Shown: positions 1-43,650, numbered from the stretch's first letter. The stretch is 64,000 nucleotides of DNA from Atrina japonica (GCA_030159075.1 BROG01000258.1:248001-312000); one strand, 5' to 3'. Notes: generated by a model from the sequence alone, not told the origin. Numbers and translations: made by a program.

Positions 1-119
1 ACTGTCTTCTTAAGACATACTTGCACCAAATAAGAGGAGTCTGGTTTAAAAGATGGATACACAAGAGCCCACACAAATCAACAAAGAAGAAATATGAAGG
101 TGGCATGTAGGCATTTTTT

Positions 120-240
120 GTGTACAACACTTTAATTTTTGAAACGACATGTAAAGACATGACATCACAATCAATACTTACTGACATGGGAGACAACTCT
201 GACTAACGAAAAGACAGAATGCATGTACCTTCAGCAAATA
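120..240. repeat. Dispersed repeat copy (also at 43080-43165)
   Basis: The string around TCTGACTAACGAAAAGAC, preceded by AAAGACATGACATCACAATC, recurs at 43097-43155 with few changes. In the second place it is one arm of an inverted repeat, so this is probably a MITE fragment. The first 120 bases and 241-600 show nothing I recognise. Confidence 0.45.
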
Positions 241-600
241 CAGGGAGCCTTGTTATAAAAAATAACTTAGATACATGTATGCCCCGGACAGAAAATAAAA
301 AATAAAAAGGGGAATATGTTGACTTTTTTAATGTAACACTCTGTTATCTAAAAATGTACTCCTGCACCAAATATGGGAAGCCTACTTGGAGAAATGAGGG
401 AGATATGACCTGGACAAAGAAAGAGGATGGAAGGACAGGTGAGCACAATTCAAAAGTATTGTCTCTTCAAGAACTTTTTAACACACTATTCCGCATACAT
501 GTAATCTACCACACTATTATTTGTTGCATTTAAATCAATTTTGCCTTGTGTGTGATACAAACGTATCTCCCTAAATGCTCTTTGAGTATAATTTCCAGCT

Positions 601-1264
<664 letters not shown>

Positions 1265-1340
1265 AGGCATGTATTGCACAAGTGTCTATCATACATGTAA
1301 TTTCAATTCAGTAATTTGGATATAAATGAGAGGAGCCTAA

Positions 1341-1460
1341 AGTATGCATATGTAGCTCTATATACATGTAATTATATATATATACATGTTCATGTATATA
1401 CATGTACAGATACAATGTATATGACATACAATGTACATGTACATTGTACATGTAGGTTTT
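1341..1460. repeat. ACATGTAC-rich palindromic low-complexity DNA
   Basis: Overlapping TACATGTA, TATATACATG and GTACATTGTAC strings form many short palindromes. No gene or element border is visible. Confidence 0.6.
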
Positions 1461-1520
1461 AAAGGAGCAGAAGCTGCTGTTCTTGTTTTTTAATTTTTTT
1501 TAATTTTCTTTCCTTTTAAC

Positions 1521-2028
1521 TACAGTAGAACTTCATTGAGTTGAACTTCAATGAGTCAAATTTCTCGATGTTTTGAACTATTCACAAAGTCCCGAATAAT
1601 TTTGTTATTTAACTTTACTTACATATTACTTATATTACTTTTGTAATTCAAACTTTTATGAGTCAAATTTCTCAATATTTTGAGTCAATTTTTGGGCCCA
1701 TTTCCATAAAAACTACGAAAATTCCTACATATAATTCGAACTTAAAATTTACATGTGCACGAAATCGCCCCATAATAATTTGTCTCTTTCTCATAAACAC
1801 TCAATGTTTTAATTTCACGAAAATTTAGTTAAATTCAGCACTAATTATTAATCATAATGACCGTACATGTCTTAAATGGTTGTGAAGCAGTCATATACGT
1901 CTTATAGAACCTGTGAAACTAAAAACGTATGGTTCTCAGTTTCAGTTACCATCCATGAGTCAAAGTCGCGATGTTTTGAACTTTTTCAGGTGGTCCCTTG
2001 AACTTCGACTGATCGAAGTTCTACTGTA
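1521..2028. mobile_element. MITE with TACAGTAGAACTTC inverted ends
   Basis: It starts with TACAGTAGAACTTCA and ends with TCGAAGTTCTACTGTA, which are inverted copies. Internal TTGAACTTCAATGAGTC and GAGTCAAAGTCG strings repeat. The TA at each end fits a Tc1/mariner or pogo-type target. It has no transposase, so it is non-autonomous. 508 bp. Confidence 0.75.
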
Positions 2029-2752
2029 CTTAGATGAATACATAGTATAAATAAAAAAGTAATAAACACAGGCATAAAAATTCTGTAATACCAATATATT
2101 TTGGAAAATTGCTTGGGAAACCCAGTTTGGCAATTGATTAATTCAACCTTATTATTTGTATAGGCTATGCATACCAAACTGGATCTGAATAAATACATGT
2201 ATATATATTGTATAGGAATATAAGATTTGTTAATGCCTGTGTATAGCTCTGATTTGTTAGCTTAATTATGCCCCTTTAAGTTACTTTGTTGATTTACATA
2301 GTAATAATGATGAAATCATTTACATTGTAGCATGCCTCATGAACACACATGTACTTACAATGGTGTAGAGTCCCACACATCTCTTACATTCAGTTCGACC
2401 TCTCTTTGTTCAACAAGGTATCTGGAATGCAAGAATTTTAAAATTCTATAAACAATCTAAAGAAAATATACCTGAAACAGTGTACATTCTTAATCATTGA
2501 GAGGAGAACCTGGAGGCTAGCTAGATGCAATGTGTACTAAAAGACGACGGACCTTCCGCAAGTAAATTGGCAAACTTGCTTACATGTAGGTTCCTGGTTT
2601 AAAGTGTGATGATCAAACTTCATGGCTACAGAAGCCATAACCACTGCTTCGGGTAGATAGAACTCGTTAGCCTGGGAAGGCAGTCTGTCTAGGAGAAGGA
2701 AAACCCTTATTTCAAACCAAGGGAGACAACCCTTCCAAAAAACACCACTGCC

Positions 2753-3842
2753 TTGTGGTCAGTCGTTGGTTCGGCAAGGGGCTTTGGGCGAGGTAACCCT
2801 AATCAACCTAGAGAGTTAAAATCGGAGATGCTGGGCCAGTGGCACTCTCTAACAAACCACTGGCATCACGTGAACTACGCTATGACTACACGATCCAATG
2901 GTATTCATCGATGTGGTGCTGAATCTTTGGAATCCCTCCAGGGAGATACAGTGCCGGGCTCTGAGCCTCGACAGAGTCCACCCAAAGCTACTGGGGGTAA
3001 CTCCTTCCATCGTACCAAGAGGAGGCTAAAGGGCTACAACAAGCCAAGGAGGAGAAAAGTCCAACGGCAACACTTCAAAGTGATGCATTGGAATGCAGAA
3101 GGAGTCTTCAACAAAAAGACTGAACTGCAGCATTTCCTTCATGAGAATGACATTAATGTCTGTTGCATTCAGGAAACACACCTGCAACCAGCAAAATCCT
3201 TTAAGGTCAGAGGATACCAGTGCTTCAGAAGCGACAGGGTTGGCAGAAAGAAAGGAGGCATCATGACATTAGTCAGGAATAACATCAATGCTATCCAGAC
3301 TAAAACGCATATGGATGACTCTGAATTCCAAGTACTGAGCCTCAGAAAGAACGACTTCACACTGACTCTTGTGAACATGTACTCTCCGAATGACAAATCT
3401 CTATCCCTAGACCATATTCCAACAGAAGCAACAAACTTCATGGTTGTTGGCGACTTCAACAGTCACTCACAAAGCTGGGGATATGACCACATGGACAATC
3501 GCGGGAGAGGAAGTGGAGACCTGGCAGGATGACAACAGGGCTGAATCTCATCAAACCAGCCGGAGGATCCTCCCAACCTTTTACTCCAGAAGATGGCACA
3601 CAACATCAACGCCTGACCTTGCCTTCTGTACTGACGACATACACGGAAATGTCCAGAGGGAAGTCACTGAACAACTTGGAGGCAGTGATCACCGTCCAGT
3701 CCACCTCATACTGGACCGTACTGTCTCTATGTCATCTAGCCTACCCAGATGGAACTACAAGAAGGCCGACTGGCCCCTCTTCCAGTCTGTGAGTAATGAA
3801 CTCTGCAAAGACATCAGAGTGCTAACCCTAACCCTGACATAA
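2753..3842 (+). pseudogene. LINE apurinic endonuclease region, frameshifted
   Basis: The first frame (2753-3532) reads a basic N-terminal part, then MHWNAEG, CCIQETHLQ, VNMYSPN and VVGDFNSHSQSWGY, which are the catalytic Asn, Glu and Asp-Asn motifs of APE endonucleases. The frame then changes near 3500; the second frame (3444-3842) continues with TSTPDLAFC and the catalytic GSDHRPV. One frameshift therefore splits the domain. The segment 3843-4125 keeps weak LINE-like text (QDYKPYWSEQLEEL) in another frame. Confidence 0.85.
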
Positions 3843-4125
3843 ACAACATAGCCAGAGACTTCAACCAATGCATCCTCAAGTCAGCACAGCAATCCATCCC
3901 AAGAGGTGCACGGCAAGACTACAAGCCATACTGGAGCGAGCAGTTGGAGGAGCTGCAAACCAAGTTGTCTGAAGCCAGAGTGGAAGCTGAGACCAATCCC
4001 TCACAGGAGGCAAACCACAACCTACAGCATGCCAAGGCCAAATCCTTAGGCACAAGCTGGAGGCCCAAAGAAAGAGCTGGAGAAACAAAACAGCTTCACT
4101 AAACCTCGAGCGCGATGGCCGTAAG

Positions 4126-5691
4126 TTGTGGAAGTTAACGAAACAACTGAACGACGACCAGGACAAAGCGAGAGGCCCAGTTACTCTGGAAGAGGAAGGA
4201 GAGCTGTTGGTGGGCAAACAAGCAGCAAACGTATTTGCCCAAAACTACAGAGATGTCAGTGACATCCCCATCAACAGAGAACGTCAGAGAGAAGCCAGAA
4301 GCGAGCAAAGGGACAGGAAAACAGCTAAGGGTACATCAGAGTGTATGGACTCGCGCCTGATGCTACATGAGCTACAGGCAGCCCTCAGACAACTGAAAAC
4401 CAAGAAATCTCCAGGTCCTGATGGTATCACCAACGAGATGCTGACACATCTAGGCAATACAGCAATGTGCAAACTCCTGGACATCTACAACTACAGCTGG
4501 AAACAAGGACAGCTACCTCAGATTTGGAAAGAGGCAACAATGATCCCTATACTGAAGAAAGGGAAGGACCCAAAGAAGGCAGCCAGTTACCGTCCAATCA
4601 GCCTTACTAGCTGTGTTGTAAAGACCATGGAGAGGATTGTGAATGCACGCCTGAAGTGGTACCTGGAGACCAATGACCTGCTGAAATCTGAACAGGCTGG
4701 TTTCCGACAATTCCGTTCCACAGAAGACCAGACTACATATCTAGCTCAGGAAGTCGAGGATGCATTCCAAGAACAAAAGGTTGTCCTCACAGCATGGATC
4801 GACTTACAGAGAGCATTCGACAAAGTCTGGACAGAAGGGCTACAAGTCAAGCTCATGAGGAATGGAGTTGGAGGGGCCATGCTGAAATGGATCAACTCAT
4901 ATCTATTCAACAGAAGAGCCAGAGTCAGCCTGAACCAATCCAACAGTAGGAAGTTCCTGCTATGCCATGGTGTCCCACAGGGTGGGGTCCTGTCCCCAAC
5001 ACTCTTTTTGGTCTTCATTAATGACCTGGTGTCTGAGCTACCAAAAGGAATTCATGCTGCTCTCTACGCTGACGACCTGGTGCTATGGTGCAAAGAAGAG
5101 TACGCGTCTACGGCCACATACAGGATGCAAGGAGCTATGGAAACGCTCGCAGCATGGGCTGAAGACTGGTGTGTCACGATCAACAAAGAGAAGTCGTCCA
5201 CCACACTGTTCACCTTGTCAACAAAGCAGAAAGCTGGGAAGGTTATGTTGGCTGGAACTCCACTGAAGTAGGAAGACGAAGCCACATACCTTGGGGTCAC
5301 GTTTGACAAGCGGCAGACTTGGAAAGCTCACATAAGCCGTGTAGAGGGGACGGCTCGAAGAAAACTGGTGATGATGCACAAACTTGCTGGAACAACATGG
5401 GGTGCAAACGAGCAAATACTGAAGACCATCTATCAGGGCACAGTATGACCCACAATGGAGTATAGCTCAGCCACATGGTCCACAACAGCCAAGACAAACC
5501 AGCAAGCCCTGGACAAGGTGCAAAATCAGGCGCTGCGTATCATCACAGAGGCCACCAAGTCTACGCCAATAGCCTTCATGGAGAATCTAACAGGTATACA
5601 ACCTCTTCACGAAAGAAGAAAAAACAAAAGTTCTTCTCCAGGCAGACAAGTACAAGTCCCTCCCAGACCACCCCATGAAGGACAGGCTTGA
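4126..5691 (+). pseudogene. LINE reverse transcriptase region with internal stops
   Basis: It reads KSPGPDGITNEM, YRPISLTSC, DLQRAFDKVW, GVPQGGVLSP and ALYADDLVLW, the ordered motifs of LINE reverse transcriptases. The first stop is TAG at 5269-5271. The same frame then continues as EDEATYLGVTF and TMEYSSATW after a second stop, TGA at 5446-5448. The YADD catalytic centre is intact. Confidence 0.92.
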
Positions 5692-6715
5692 GGGATTCAC
5701 CAAAAATCGCCTCAAGCGCTGTAGCTTTGTCCATGAAGCAAAGAAGCTGGCTAGAGAACATGCCTCTGAACTGGCCACACAGACAATTCCCTTGGGCAGA
5801 GCAGACATCACCAACCCTACAGCCAATGACCTGTCTGCAGTAAAAGTGGCACTTGCTATTCCTGGACTTGACTCGGGCAAACAAGAAGATGAAACCATCC
5901 GTAGAAGTCTGACACTTGCGACTATCTACGCAGACTATCCTATGGACACATGGACCCATGTTTACACAGACGGGTCGGCCACTAGAGCCATAAAGGATGG
6001 AGGAGCTGGTATTCATATCACACACCCGTCAGGTCGGAAATCAGCGCACTACATCGCCACAGGGAAGCACTGCAGCAAACTACAGAGCAGAGACTGAAGC
6101 TCTTGTGAAGGCAGTCTCTTTGATTGAAGACTCAACTGAAGAGGTCACCTCAGTAGTCTTCCTCACAGACGCAAGATCAGTTCTGGAAGCCCTACAAAAC
6201 AACAATGTTCCTGAACTAGCACAAGCAGTGAACAAGCTTGGGTCTACCTACAATGTTGTGCCCTCCAGTGGATACCATCACACTGTGGAGTGCCCGGAAA
6301 CGAGGAGGCTGACAAGCTTGCTAGGCTAGGAGCCCAGTTAGAGCAACCAGATAACTGGGTGACATACAAGGAGAAAGCCACCATCATCAAGGCTCTGGCA
6401 AAGACTAGACAGGAAGCAGATGCCTACCACATGCTGTCAAGACCAGAACAAGTGGTAATGGTGAGGCTACGCTCTGGGCACAACAGACTGAATGCACACA
6501 TGTGCAGAAAGTACAAGCTGGTGTCGTCCCCAATATGTCCCTGCGGAGAAGAGGACCAGACTGCTGAGCACATCCTCCAACGATGTAAGCGACACGACCA
6601 GGAGCGAGAAGCAACGTGGCCTCGAGGTGCAACATTCCATCAGAAGCTGTACGGAGATGTTGACGACCTACAGAGGACCACAACGTTCATCGCGGATGCT
6701 GGCGTGGTCGTGTAG
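5675..6715 (+). pseudogene. LINE RNase H and C-terminal Cys/His region, frameshifted
   Basis: The frame beginning 5675 gives HVYTDGSATRA, the first catalytic Asp. A second frame (5997-6329) gives AETEAL and FLTDARSV. A third (6290-6715) gives PGNEEADKLA, then LRSGHNRLNAHM and CPCGEEDQTAEHILQRC, a typical terminal zinc-binding motif of RNase H LINEs. Two frameshifts separate the parts. Confidence 0.9.
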
Positions 6716-6740
6716 AGCGAACGCCAGTAAGTAAGTAAGC

Positions 6741-7254
6741 TACACAAGCCCTGACTACAATGTACATGTATTATACAGTATATATTTGTTCTGTTTTTTT
6801 GTTCTTACAAACTAAATGTATTCTCTTCATATTTAACTCTGCAGTCTACTCACAATATGGTTGACTTTGTCTACAAATTTAGCTTACTAAAACTCTTGGG
6901 AAAAGAATTTACATAAGCTCTAAGCTTTTTTTCTGATCCCCTTTTTGTCATATGCATTGTTACTGTATTGATGTTATATGTATGTATATTTGACATAAAT
7001 AAAATATGTTTAAACTAAACTACCGTAAGCATCATCAACAAATGTGAAAAGAAGAACAATATTTAGGCGAACTTAATCACACAAGAGATTTGAAAAGTTT
7101 TAAAACATACATGTACATTGTATTTGGTTTGTTTTGGGTATTTCTTAAGAAGGGGCCAATTGAGGAACCCTCTGTGAGCTATTTTGTCTGACAATGGGTT
7201 AACCCTGGGCACACTTGGTTAAAAAACAGCAAAACTTGTACAGAACCATGAGTA
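6741..7254. other. No gene seen
   Basis: AT-rich DNA after the LINE with TACATGTA strings. I see no coding motif or repeat border. Confidence 0.5.
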
Positions 7255-7564
7255 TACTGTATTCGACCCATTAAGTGCCCATGTCCCTAAAAGTGTCCCT
7301 CCCCCTTTTTTACATACAATCAAGAATCTTTTGTACAGGAGACCTGTAAAACTGTTTATCTGCAGTTCCCAAGCGACAAAATTATATTGATAGCTGTAGT
7401 TGGCAATAACAACAACAACAACTTTTTAATTACATATACCACTGTGCCTTATGAAAATTAACTGTTTTACGTCAATTGAACTATTGACTGGTCCCAATTT
7501 AAGCGCCCACCTCTTTTTCCTGATTTCTGTAGAACCTTGGGCGCTTAATGGGTCCAATACAGTA
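7255..7564. mobile_element. MITE, 310 bp, long terminal inverted repeats
   Basis: The left end TACTGTATTCGACCCATTAA and the right end TTAATGGGTCCAATACAGTA are inverted copies with a few mismatches, extending to GTGCCC / GGGCGC. No transposase is present. TA at both ends suggests a Tc1/mariner relative. Confidence 0.8.
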
Positions 7565-8415
7565 TTATCCCTGCCAAAAGCAAAATTGTCAAAATCCATT
7601 GACTGTTGGTTTCTTGAGAAGAAATTGAACAGGTAGTTATACATGTATATGTACTTGCATTAGTGCACCATTTCCCTTTTGTAACAAAATGAATAAAAAA
7701 ACTCTGCAATCAGAGCCTGAAAATTAACATTATTTCAGAATACATGTAGAATAAAAAACAACAACACAATTCTTAACTAAATGTCCAGATGGATTTGCTT
7801 AAACTCCTTTGAGATCGACAATAACAAACACATGTGCAACACAAATGGATACATGTAACCAAATCATGTATGTATTACAGTATTATTGACTTTATCTTCT
7901 GTACAATTATTCATAAAACATAATAAATAAACTTAATGCTTTTTTATTTTGCAAAGATCTATTATCAAAAGAAAATGTTGCATTCTTGTTTAAGCAGATG
8001 ATTGAAAGTACATATAAACAAACCAAGGATCACAAATTTTCAACCTGAATTTTAATTTAGCATGGGTATATCTTGTACATATACATTGTATATATATATT
8101 TCATAAAAAAATAAATTATAAAAACTACTAGTAATGTATTTCAAAGTCAGGGTTAGGGTTAGGGTCAAAGTCATTTTCTTTTCCATTTCAATGAAATTTT
8201 CTGTATTTATAAAATAATAGTTTCTGGGTTTGTATTGTTAATTTCCATCATGTTGTTTTAAATCAAACTGTTTTTTTAAATATGTATAATAGGGAATAGT
8301 AACATGAAGAATTTAATGTTCCATTAAAATTGCTGAATCTTGAAAACAAATTGTTTTAACATTAAGTGGCAAAAGCATGACCAAGATCTACTGTCTGGCA
8401 TCTCTCACATCTATC

Positions 8416-8603
8416 TACAGTAAAACATGCTTTAGTGACCACCTGTGTATAAAGATCACATGGTCATAAAGATTGTTTTTTGCTGTCACAAATAATATAA
8501 TTTGTGTACAAATCAACCTCTATATAAAGACCACCTCCCTATAAAGACTGGTTGTGTTGTGTCTGTAAGAGGTTCTTTATACATGTGCATAAGCTTCACT
8601 GTA
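8416..8603. mobile_element. MITE of the GACCACCT / AAAGACCACC type
   Basis: It starts TACAGTAAAACATGC and ends AAGCTTCACTGTA, with GACCACC and ATAAAGA blocks inside. It resembles the clearer copy at 15848-16029. The ends have diverged. Confidence 0.6.
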
Positions 8604-8734
8604 CAAGTATGCTGAAAGCTGATGGCACATGCTATGTACATGTACATGTATCCTACAAAGCAACATCATTACCCATTTAAAAATAACACCTGTGACTCCA
8701 TCCTGACCAAGGCATAACACAGATTCCAGGATAA

Positions 8735-8910
8735 GCTGTAAAAAATCTCAGATACCAAAGTATAATAAATCTTTAGGATGTCCAGGATATACATGTAGGT
8801 ACAGATCTGGTCAAAAATGAACAAACACAGACCTCTTGTAATCAAAAGGTCAGATCAGGTGTCATTGAGGGGTAAGCATCCCCTGTTGACTGGTCACACC
8901 CGCCGTAAGT
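8735..8910 (-). mobile_element. 3' end fragment of the RT element family (minus)
   Basis: Shares TCTCAGATACCAAAGTATAA, GGATGTCCAGGATATACATG and GTAAGCATCCCCTGTTGACT with the copies at 47880-48030 and 60350-60520. Those copies continue into RT C-terminal coding on the minus strand, which fixes the orientation. Confidence 0.65.
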
Positions 8911-9229
8911 CCATTGCAGTACCATACCATCAGTATATAAAAACCGGTACCATAGAACCAGAGGCTCTGTTGCCAATATATAACATTAGGCAGCATAAGT
9001 GTAGATGCCTTTAGGTACAGTACATGTACAGTAAATGTAGCTACCAAGACCCATCATCACCTGGAACTCAATACTACCCAAGATCTGACTTGACCAGCGC
9101 TCTGTTGACAACTTCAACAGGCATAAATTAATCACAAAATCAGCATCAGGCATAAATTAGTCACAAAATCAGCATGTCTGGTCCCATCAGCAGTACCATG
9201 CATGAAATTTTAGCTGTTTGTTTGCCATT

Positions 9230-9645
9230 GACTGGAGTAGGGCTGTCATTGATAGACTTGATATCAATATATTGATACACAAATTGATTTGATACGATTA
9301 TCGATACACATTTAAAGAATCGATACATTTCATTATGCATTTTCTTTCACAATTTCACAATTTTCTATTTGTTTTACTTCATGTTATTGAACTATATGTT
9401 ATATATATATTTTTCTAACTGTTCAATTTCTTCAAATAAATGATTTCCTTGCAATGATTGCTTTTTTCATGTTGACATAGTCAAATACATGTATACAATA
9501 AAACACCTCAATATTACAATGAATCTATCTATTTTGAATGCATTCATAGAAGTACCAAATTATTCAATTTATTGATATATTGATACTTTTTACTAATGGA
9601 TATATCGATATAGAATTTCTCATCAATGACAGCCCTAGACTGGAG
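9230..9645. mobile_element. hAT-type MITE, 400 bp, with 8-bp target duplication
   Basis: The element 9238-9637 has ends TAGGGCTGTCATTGAT and ATCAATGACAGCCCTA, a perfect 16-bp inverted pair. It is flanked on both sides by GACTGGAG (9230-9237 and 9638-9645). An 8-bp duplication is the hAT signature. The inside is rich in ATTGATAC and has no transposase. Confidence 0.88.
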
Positions 9646-10106
9646 TAGTAACAATCAAATTTAAGTAAACTCCATGACAGGAAGAAGAAGACAAATACAT
9701 GTACAAAATGAAACTATTAGATATTCTTAGTTTTATGGTATTTATAAATTTATCAAAGTTGATTTTGGAAAAAGGCTCACCATGAATCTTTGAAAAAAAT
9801 TGCATCTGGATTTACATGTATATGAAACATTTTTTTATTTTTTATTAAATAACAAAAGAGTCACAACAGGTTTGTCATTCAATGAATAATATACCATGTA
9901 ATGTGTTCATACTTTTTACATGCATCACAAACACAATGACATGTATTATTAACTTAAATCTGATTCCATAATAACTGTAAGCCTACAACATAATTGATCT
10001 GCCTGGGACATTTTTTCAAGATAATGTCACTCGTAACCGTTGTCAGTCTTCTCTTGCGCTTCACTAAACATTCATTTAAGATATGAAGAGCTGCTATATA
10101 GTTGGC

Positions 10107-10204
10107 TAATTTCCGTGGAAACGCTGGGTAAAATCAGAGAATTTTATATGCCCCCTGGGACATATAAAAATCTCTAGTTTTACCTAGCGTTTCCACAGAA
10201 ATTA
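10107..10204. repeat. 97-bp palindrome, hairpin-forming
   Basis: The left arm TTTCCGTGGAAACGCTGGGT and the right arm ACCTAGCGTTTCCACAGAAA are inverted copies; the pairing continues inward through AAAA and TTTATATG/CATATAAA to a loop of about 10 bases. Probably a small MITE. It lies about 480 bp upstream of the host start codon. Confidence 0.8.
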
Positions 10205-10686
10205 CTTGTTTGCAGGTTTAATTACGTCATAAAAGTAAAAACGTTCAAAGCGACAAAAGTTTAAATTTCAGCATTGCCATTGGGTCTACTGAATAAAGGA
10301 CTTTTAATTTTAGAGTTAATAAATACATACTGTATTCTCTGCAAATCCCCTTTCTTGCAGCTAAGGAATAATTCCGCAGTGTCCATCTAGAAATTTCAAC
10401 ACGCAATTTTTTCTCTCACATCTATGGATCTACAAAGCACCAACTGCACAGTAGGCCTATATCGTCTGTGTCTTGTTTACAATTATTGTTTTGCAATGTC
10501 GCTTATAACATTAAAAAAGTTTAACGGGAAAAGTTTATATTTATAGGCTGTAAAGAATTTTAATGTCCAACCAAAACAATTGATAAATTATTTTCATGTA
10601 ATGTTAACAATTAAAATTTTATTGGCGTACATACTGAAAATATTTCACAAAAATTAATTGAGGCCGCTTAAATCCACGTTCAAAAT
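10205..10686 (+). promoter_or_regulatory. Upstream region of the host gene, no firm promoter
   Basis: This is the DNA between a 97-bp palindrome and the start codon. A TATATTTA stretch at about 10537-10544 is a weak TATA-like candidate. The first exon could also be preceded by non-coding exons further upstream, which I cannot see. Confidence 0.2.
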
Positions 10687-41086
<30,400 letters not shown>

Positions 41087-41129
41087 TGACCAGAAATGAA
41101 CTTTGTTTATATTTTACAGTATTAATCAG

Positions 41130-41135
41130 AATAAA
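41130..41135 (+). terminator. Possible polyadenylation signal AATAAA
   Basis: AATAAA lies 44 nt after the stop codon of the host gene. In this AT-rich DNA the hexamer is common, so position is the only support. Confidence 0.4.
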
Positions 41136-41496
41136 TACAGCTTTACCATGACCCTTGATATAACCTTCAGAATCTTAAATGATCCCTGCAAATTGATAAT
41201 CAAGGAGTAGTGGGGTGTATTTCCCGGTGGATATTTCATGAACTATGGAAATGGATTGCATTACCTTTTTTAACCAATCAAGTGCACACGTAATCATGGT
41301 AATATCAGTAACCAATCAGATGCATGAAAATCTGTGTGAGATGTTTTTGCCCTGTGGTTTGTTGATTTATCACACATTGGCAGTATAAAATAACAACACA
41401 CTTTTGTAGAAAAGTTGATAAACATGTCACTGATTGTGTGATTACAAAAATGGATTTTGTTGATAGAACCAATATATTTGATTTTGTAATACTGCA

Positions 41497-42480
41497 TGGT
41501 TGGTTATAACAAATGAATGATTACATTGGAATAAATGAATGATTACATTGGAACAAATGAGGGATTACAGTGTAAGAAATGAGGGAATACATTGTAATGA
41601 ATGAGTGATTACTTTGTAACAAAAGAGTGATTATATTATAACAAATGAGTTATTACACAGTAACAAATTGGCAATGACGTTATACCAAATGGGTGATTAC
41701 ATTGTAACAACTGAGTGATTACATTGTAATAAATAGTGATTACAATTTTTACAAATGTCATGTATGGTATTATATTGTATCAATTGATTGATTATATTAA
41801 AGAATGAGTGATCATATTGTATTAAATGAGTGATTTGAGTCATTACATTGTAACAAATGAGGAACTGCATTGTAAAATGAGTGAAATGAGTCATTACATT
41901 GTAACAAATGAGGAACTGCATTGTAAAATGAGTGAAATGAGTCATTGTAACAAATGAGGAACTGCATTGTAAAATGAGTGAAATGAGTCATTACATTGTA
42001 ACAAATGAGGAACTGCATTGTAAAATGAGTGAAATGAGTCATTGTAACAAATGAGGAACTGCATTGTAAAATGAGTGAAATGAGTCATTACATTGTAACA
42101 AATGAGTCATTACATTGTAACAAATAAGAACCTGCTTTGTAAAATGAATGAAATAAGTCATGACATTGTAACAAATGAGGAACTGTATTGTAAAATGAGT
42201 GAAATGAGTCATAATATAGTGTAACAAATAAGGAATAATATTGTAAAAAATAATTAGATTAAAAAATGATTACATTGTAACAAATTAATGATTATGTTGT
42301 AAGAAATAAATAATTAAATTGTAATGAATGATTACATTGTAATAAATGAATGAATGAACTATAACATGAGTAATTATATTGTAAAAAATGAGGGATTACA
42401 TTGTAACAAGTTAATGATTACATTGTGACTGTGTCAAATGGGCGATTACATTGTAACAAATAAGTGATCATATTGTTACA
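41497..42480. repeat. Degenerate ATTGTAACAAATGAG minisatellite with a 51-bp subarray
   Basis: The basic unit is about 20-22 bp (GAGTGATTACATTGTAACAA). 41880-42200 forms a better conserved 51-bp unit containing GAGGAACTGCATTGTAAAAT. The two classes suggest a higher-order repeat. It starts about 410 bp after the host stop. Confidence 0.9.
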
Positions 42481-42991
42481 AAGCCATAGTTAAATTGTTG
42501 TGATGCAACAAGAATCATTTTACAATTTGATCATACCATTTTGTATGCTGCATGGAATCTTGAAATGTTTATCCTATTCAGTATAATTATTTTACCTGCA
42601 ATTCAAGTATTTTTATAACAATTTGAAAAGTGTTTTTAAAGGTATTATATTTATTTTATATATCATATTATATATATTATTTATATTATATTCATATTTA
42701 ATTCAGGCTTTAAATCAGTACCATCGTTTTACCAAAGTCAATCAGCATGAATGAAAATATTTCTATGTAACAGGCACATGTATATATTATTTAAAGAACT
42801 GACATATGAGAAAAATGAAAATATTTTTGTATTAAAGGAATTTAATCAAATTACATTGGATAGTCTTTGTTTTTTTTCAAACTGTATTAACCTCAGCAAC
42901 TGTAGGGAGAGTAGAGTTGAGGAAATCTATTTGTCCTTTACAATCCTATGTATTAGGTATTTTCATTATCCAGAGTTACCACCCCTTGTAG

Positions 42992-43165
42992 CAGGTATCG
43001 ATTGTGATGCCATTTGTTTGTGCGTAAAATGAAAAAAAAAGTTATCAATTGTGACATCATATGCTTGTGTGAAAATGACATTTTCTCACGTAAAGACATG
43101 ACGTCACAATCGATACCTGCTGACATGAGAGATAACTCTGACTAACGAAAAGACTGAATAGTCAA
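42992..43165. repeat. Inverted repeat of about 43 bp arms, MITE remnant
   Basis: GCAGGTATCGATTGTGATGC and the reverse of GCGTCACAATCGATACCTGC-like DNA at 43096-43126 pair across a loop of about 50 bp. The right arm continues as TCTGACTAACGAAAAGAC, as at 195-215. Confidence 0.65.
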
Positions 43166-43499
43166 ATGCAGCACATTGTATTATCATTACTATATAGTTG
43201 TGGAATCAATGCAAAATCATTTCAGAAAACAAACACTATAACATGAAAATATAACATTGTTTGATTGTATATCTTCCTTAATTTAACATTTGGAGATGTT
43301 GTTAATAGTGTTTAGAAAAAATTATATACTGGGGAGGGAGGAAAGTTGTGCCGTGCATCTCATAGTTCCTTTAATTGTATGTGTTCTTTGTGTTCAATGG
43401 TGCTTTACATTTTGGTCTAACTGCAAGAACATGAAGATGGAGAGTTGACATCTCTGTATACATAGTATGATTCTTACATGAACAGTTTGTCTTAAAAAT

Positions 43500-43650
43500 G
43501 GAAACTTTATGGCCAAGTGATTAGAGCTATTTTTGTGTGAAAAAGATTGTCACTGGTCTTTCCATGGGTAAATGTAACAGTTTCTTTCCTCCACCATTAA
43601 AAACTGGCATCCACCATGCAAAAATGAAAAAAATGTTGAGATTCCACATT
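43500..43650 (+). mobile_element. Degenerate SINE
   Basis: TGGCCAAGTGATTAGAGC, CCTCCACCATTAAAAACTGG and GAAAAAAATGTTGAG follow the SINE order with many changes. Confidence 0.55.

Larger units (their letters stand above)
2600..6740 (+). mobile_element. Degraded non-LTR retrotransposon (LINE) with APE endonuclease, RT and RNase H
   Basis: A GC-richer block than its surroundings. In order it codes for an AP-endonuclease, a reverse transcriptase with YADD, an RNase H and a terminal cysteine/histidine motif, ending in a short TAAG tail. APE plus RNase H without LTRs points to the I/Jockey group of LINEs (for example I or Nimb). The frame shifts several times and stops interrupt it, so it is a dead copy. 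The left border is uncertain; a TAAGTAAGTAAG tail marks the right border. Confidence 0.88.

Noticed and set aside
8145..8166. Telomere-like GGGTTAGGGTTAGGG
   Set aside because: Only two to three units; also a short CTAACCCTAACCCT in the LINE near 3820. Too short for a telomeric tract.
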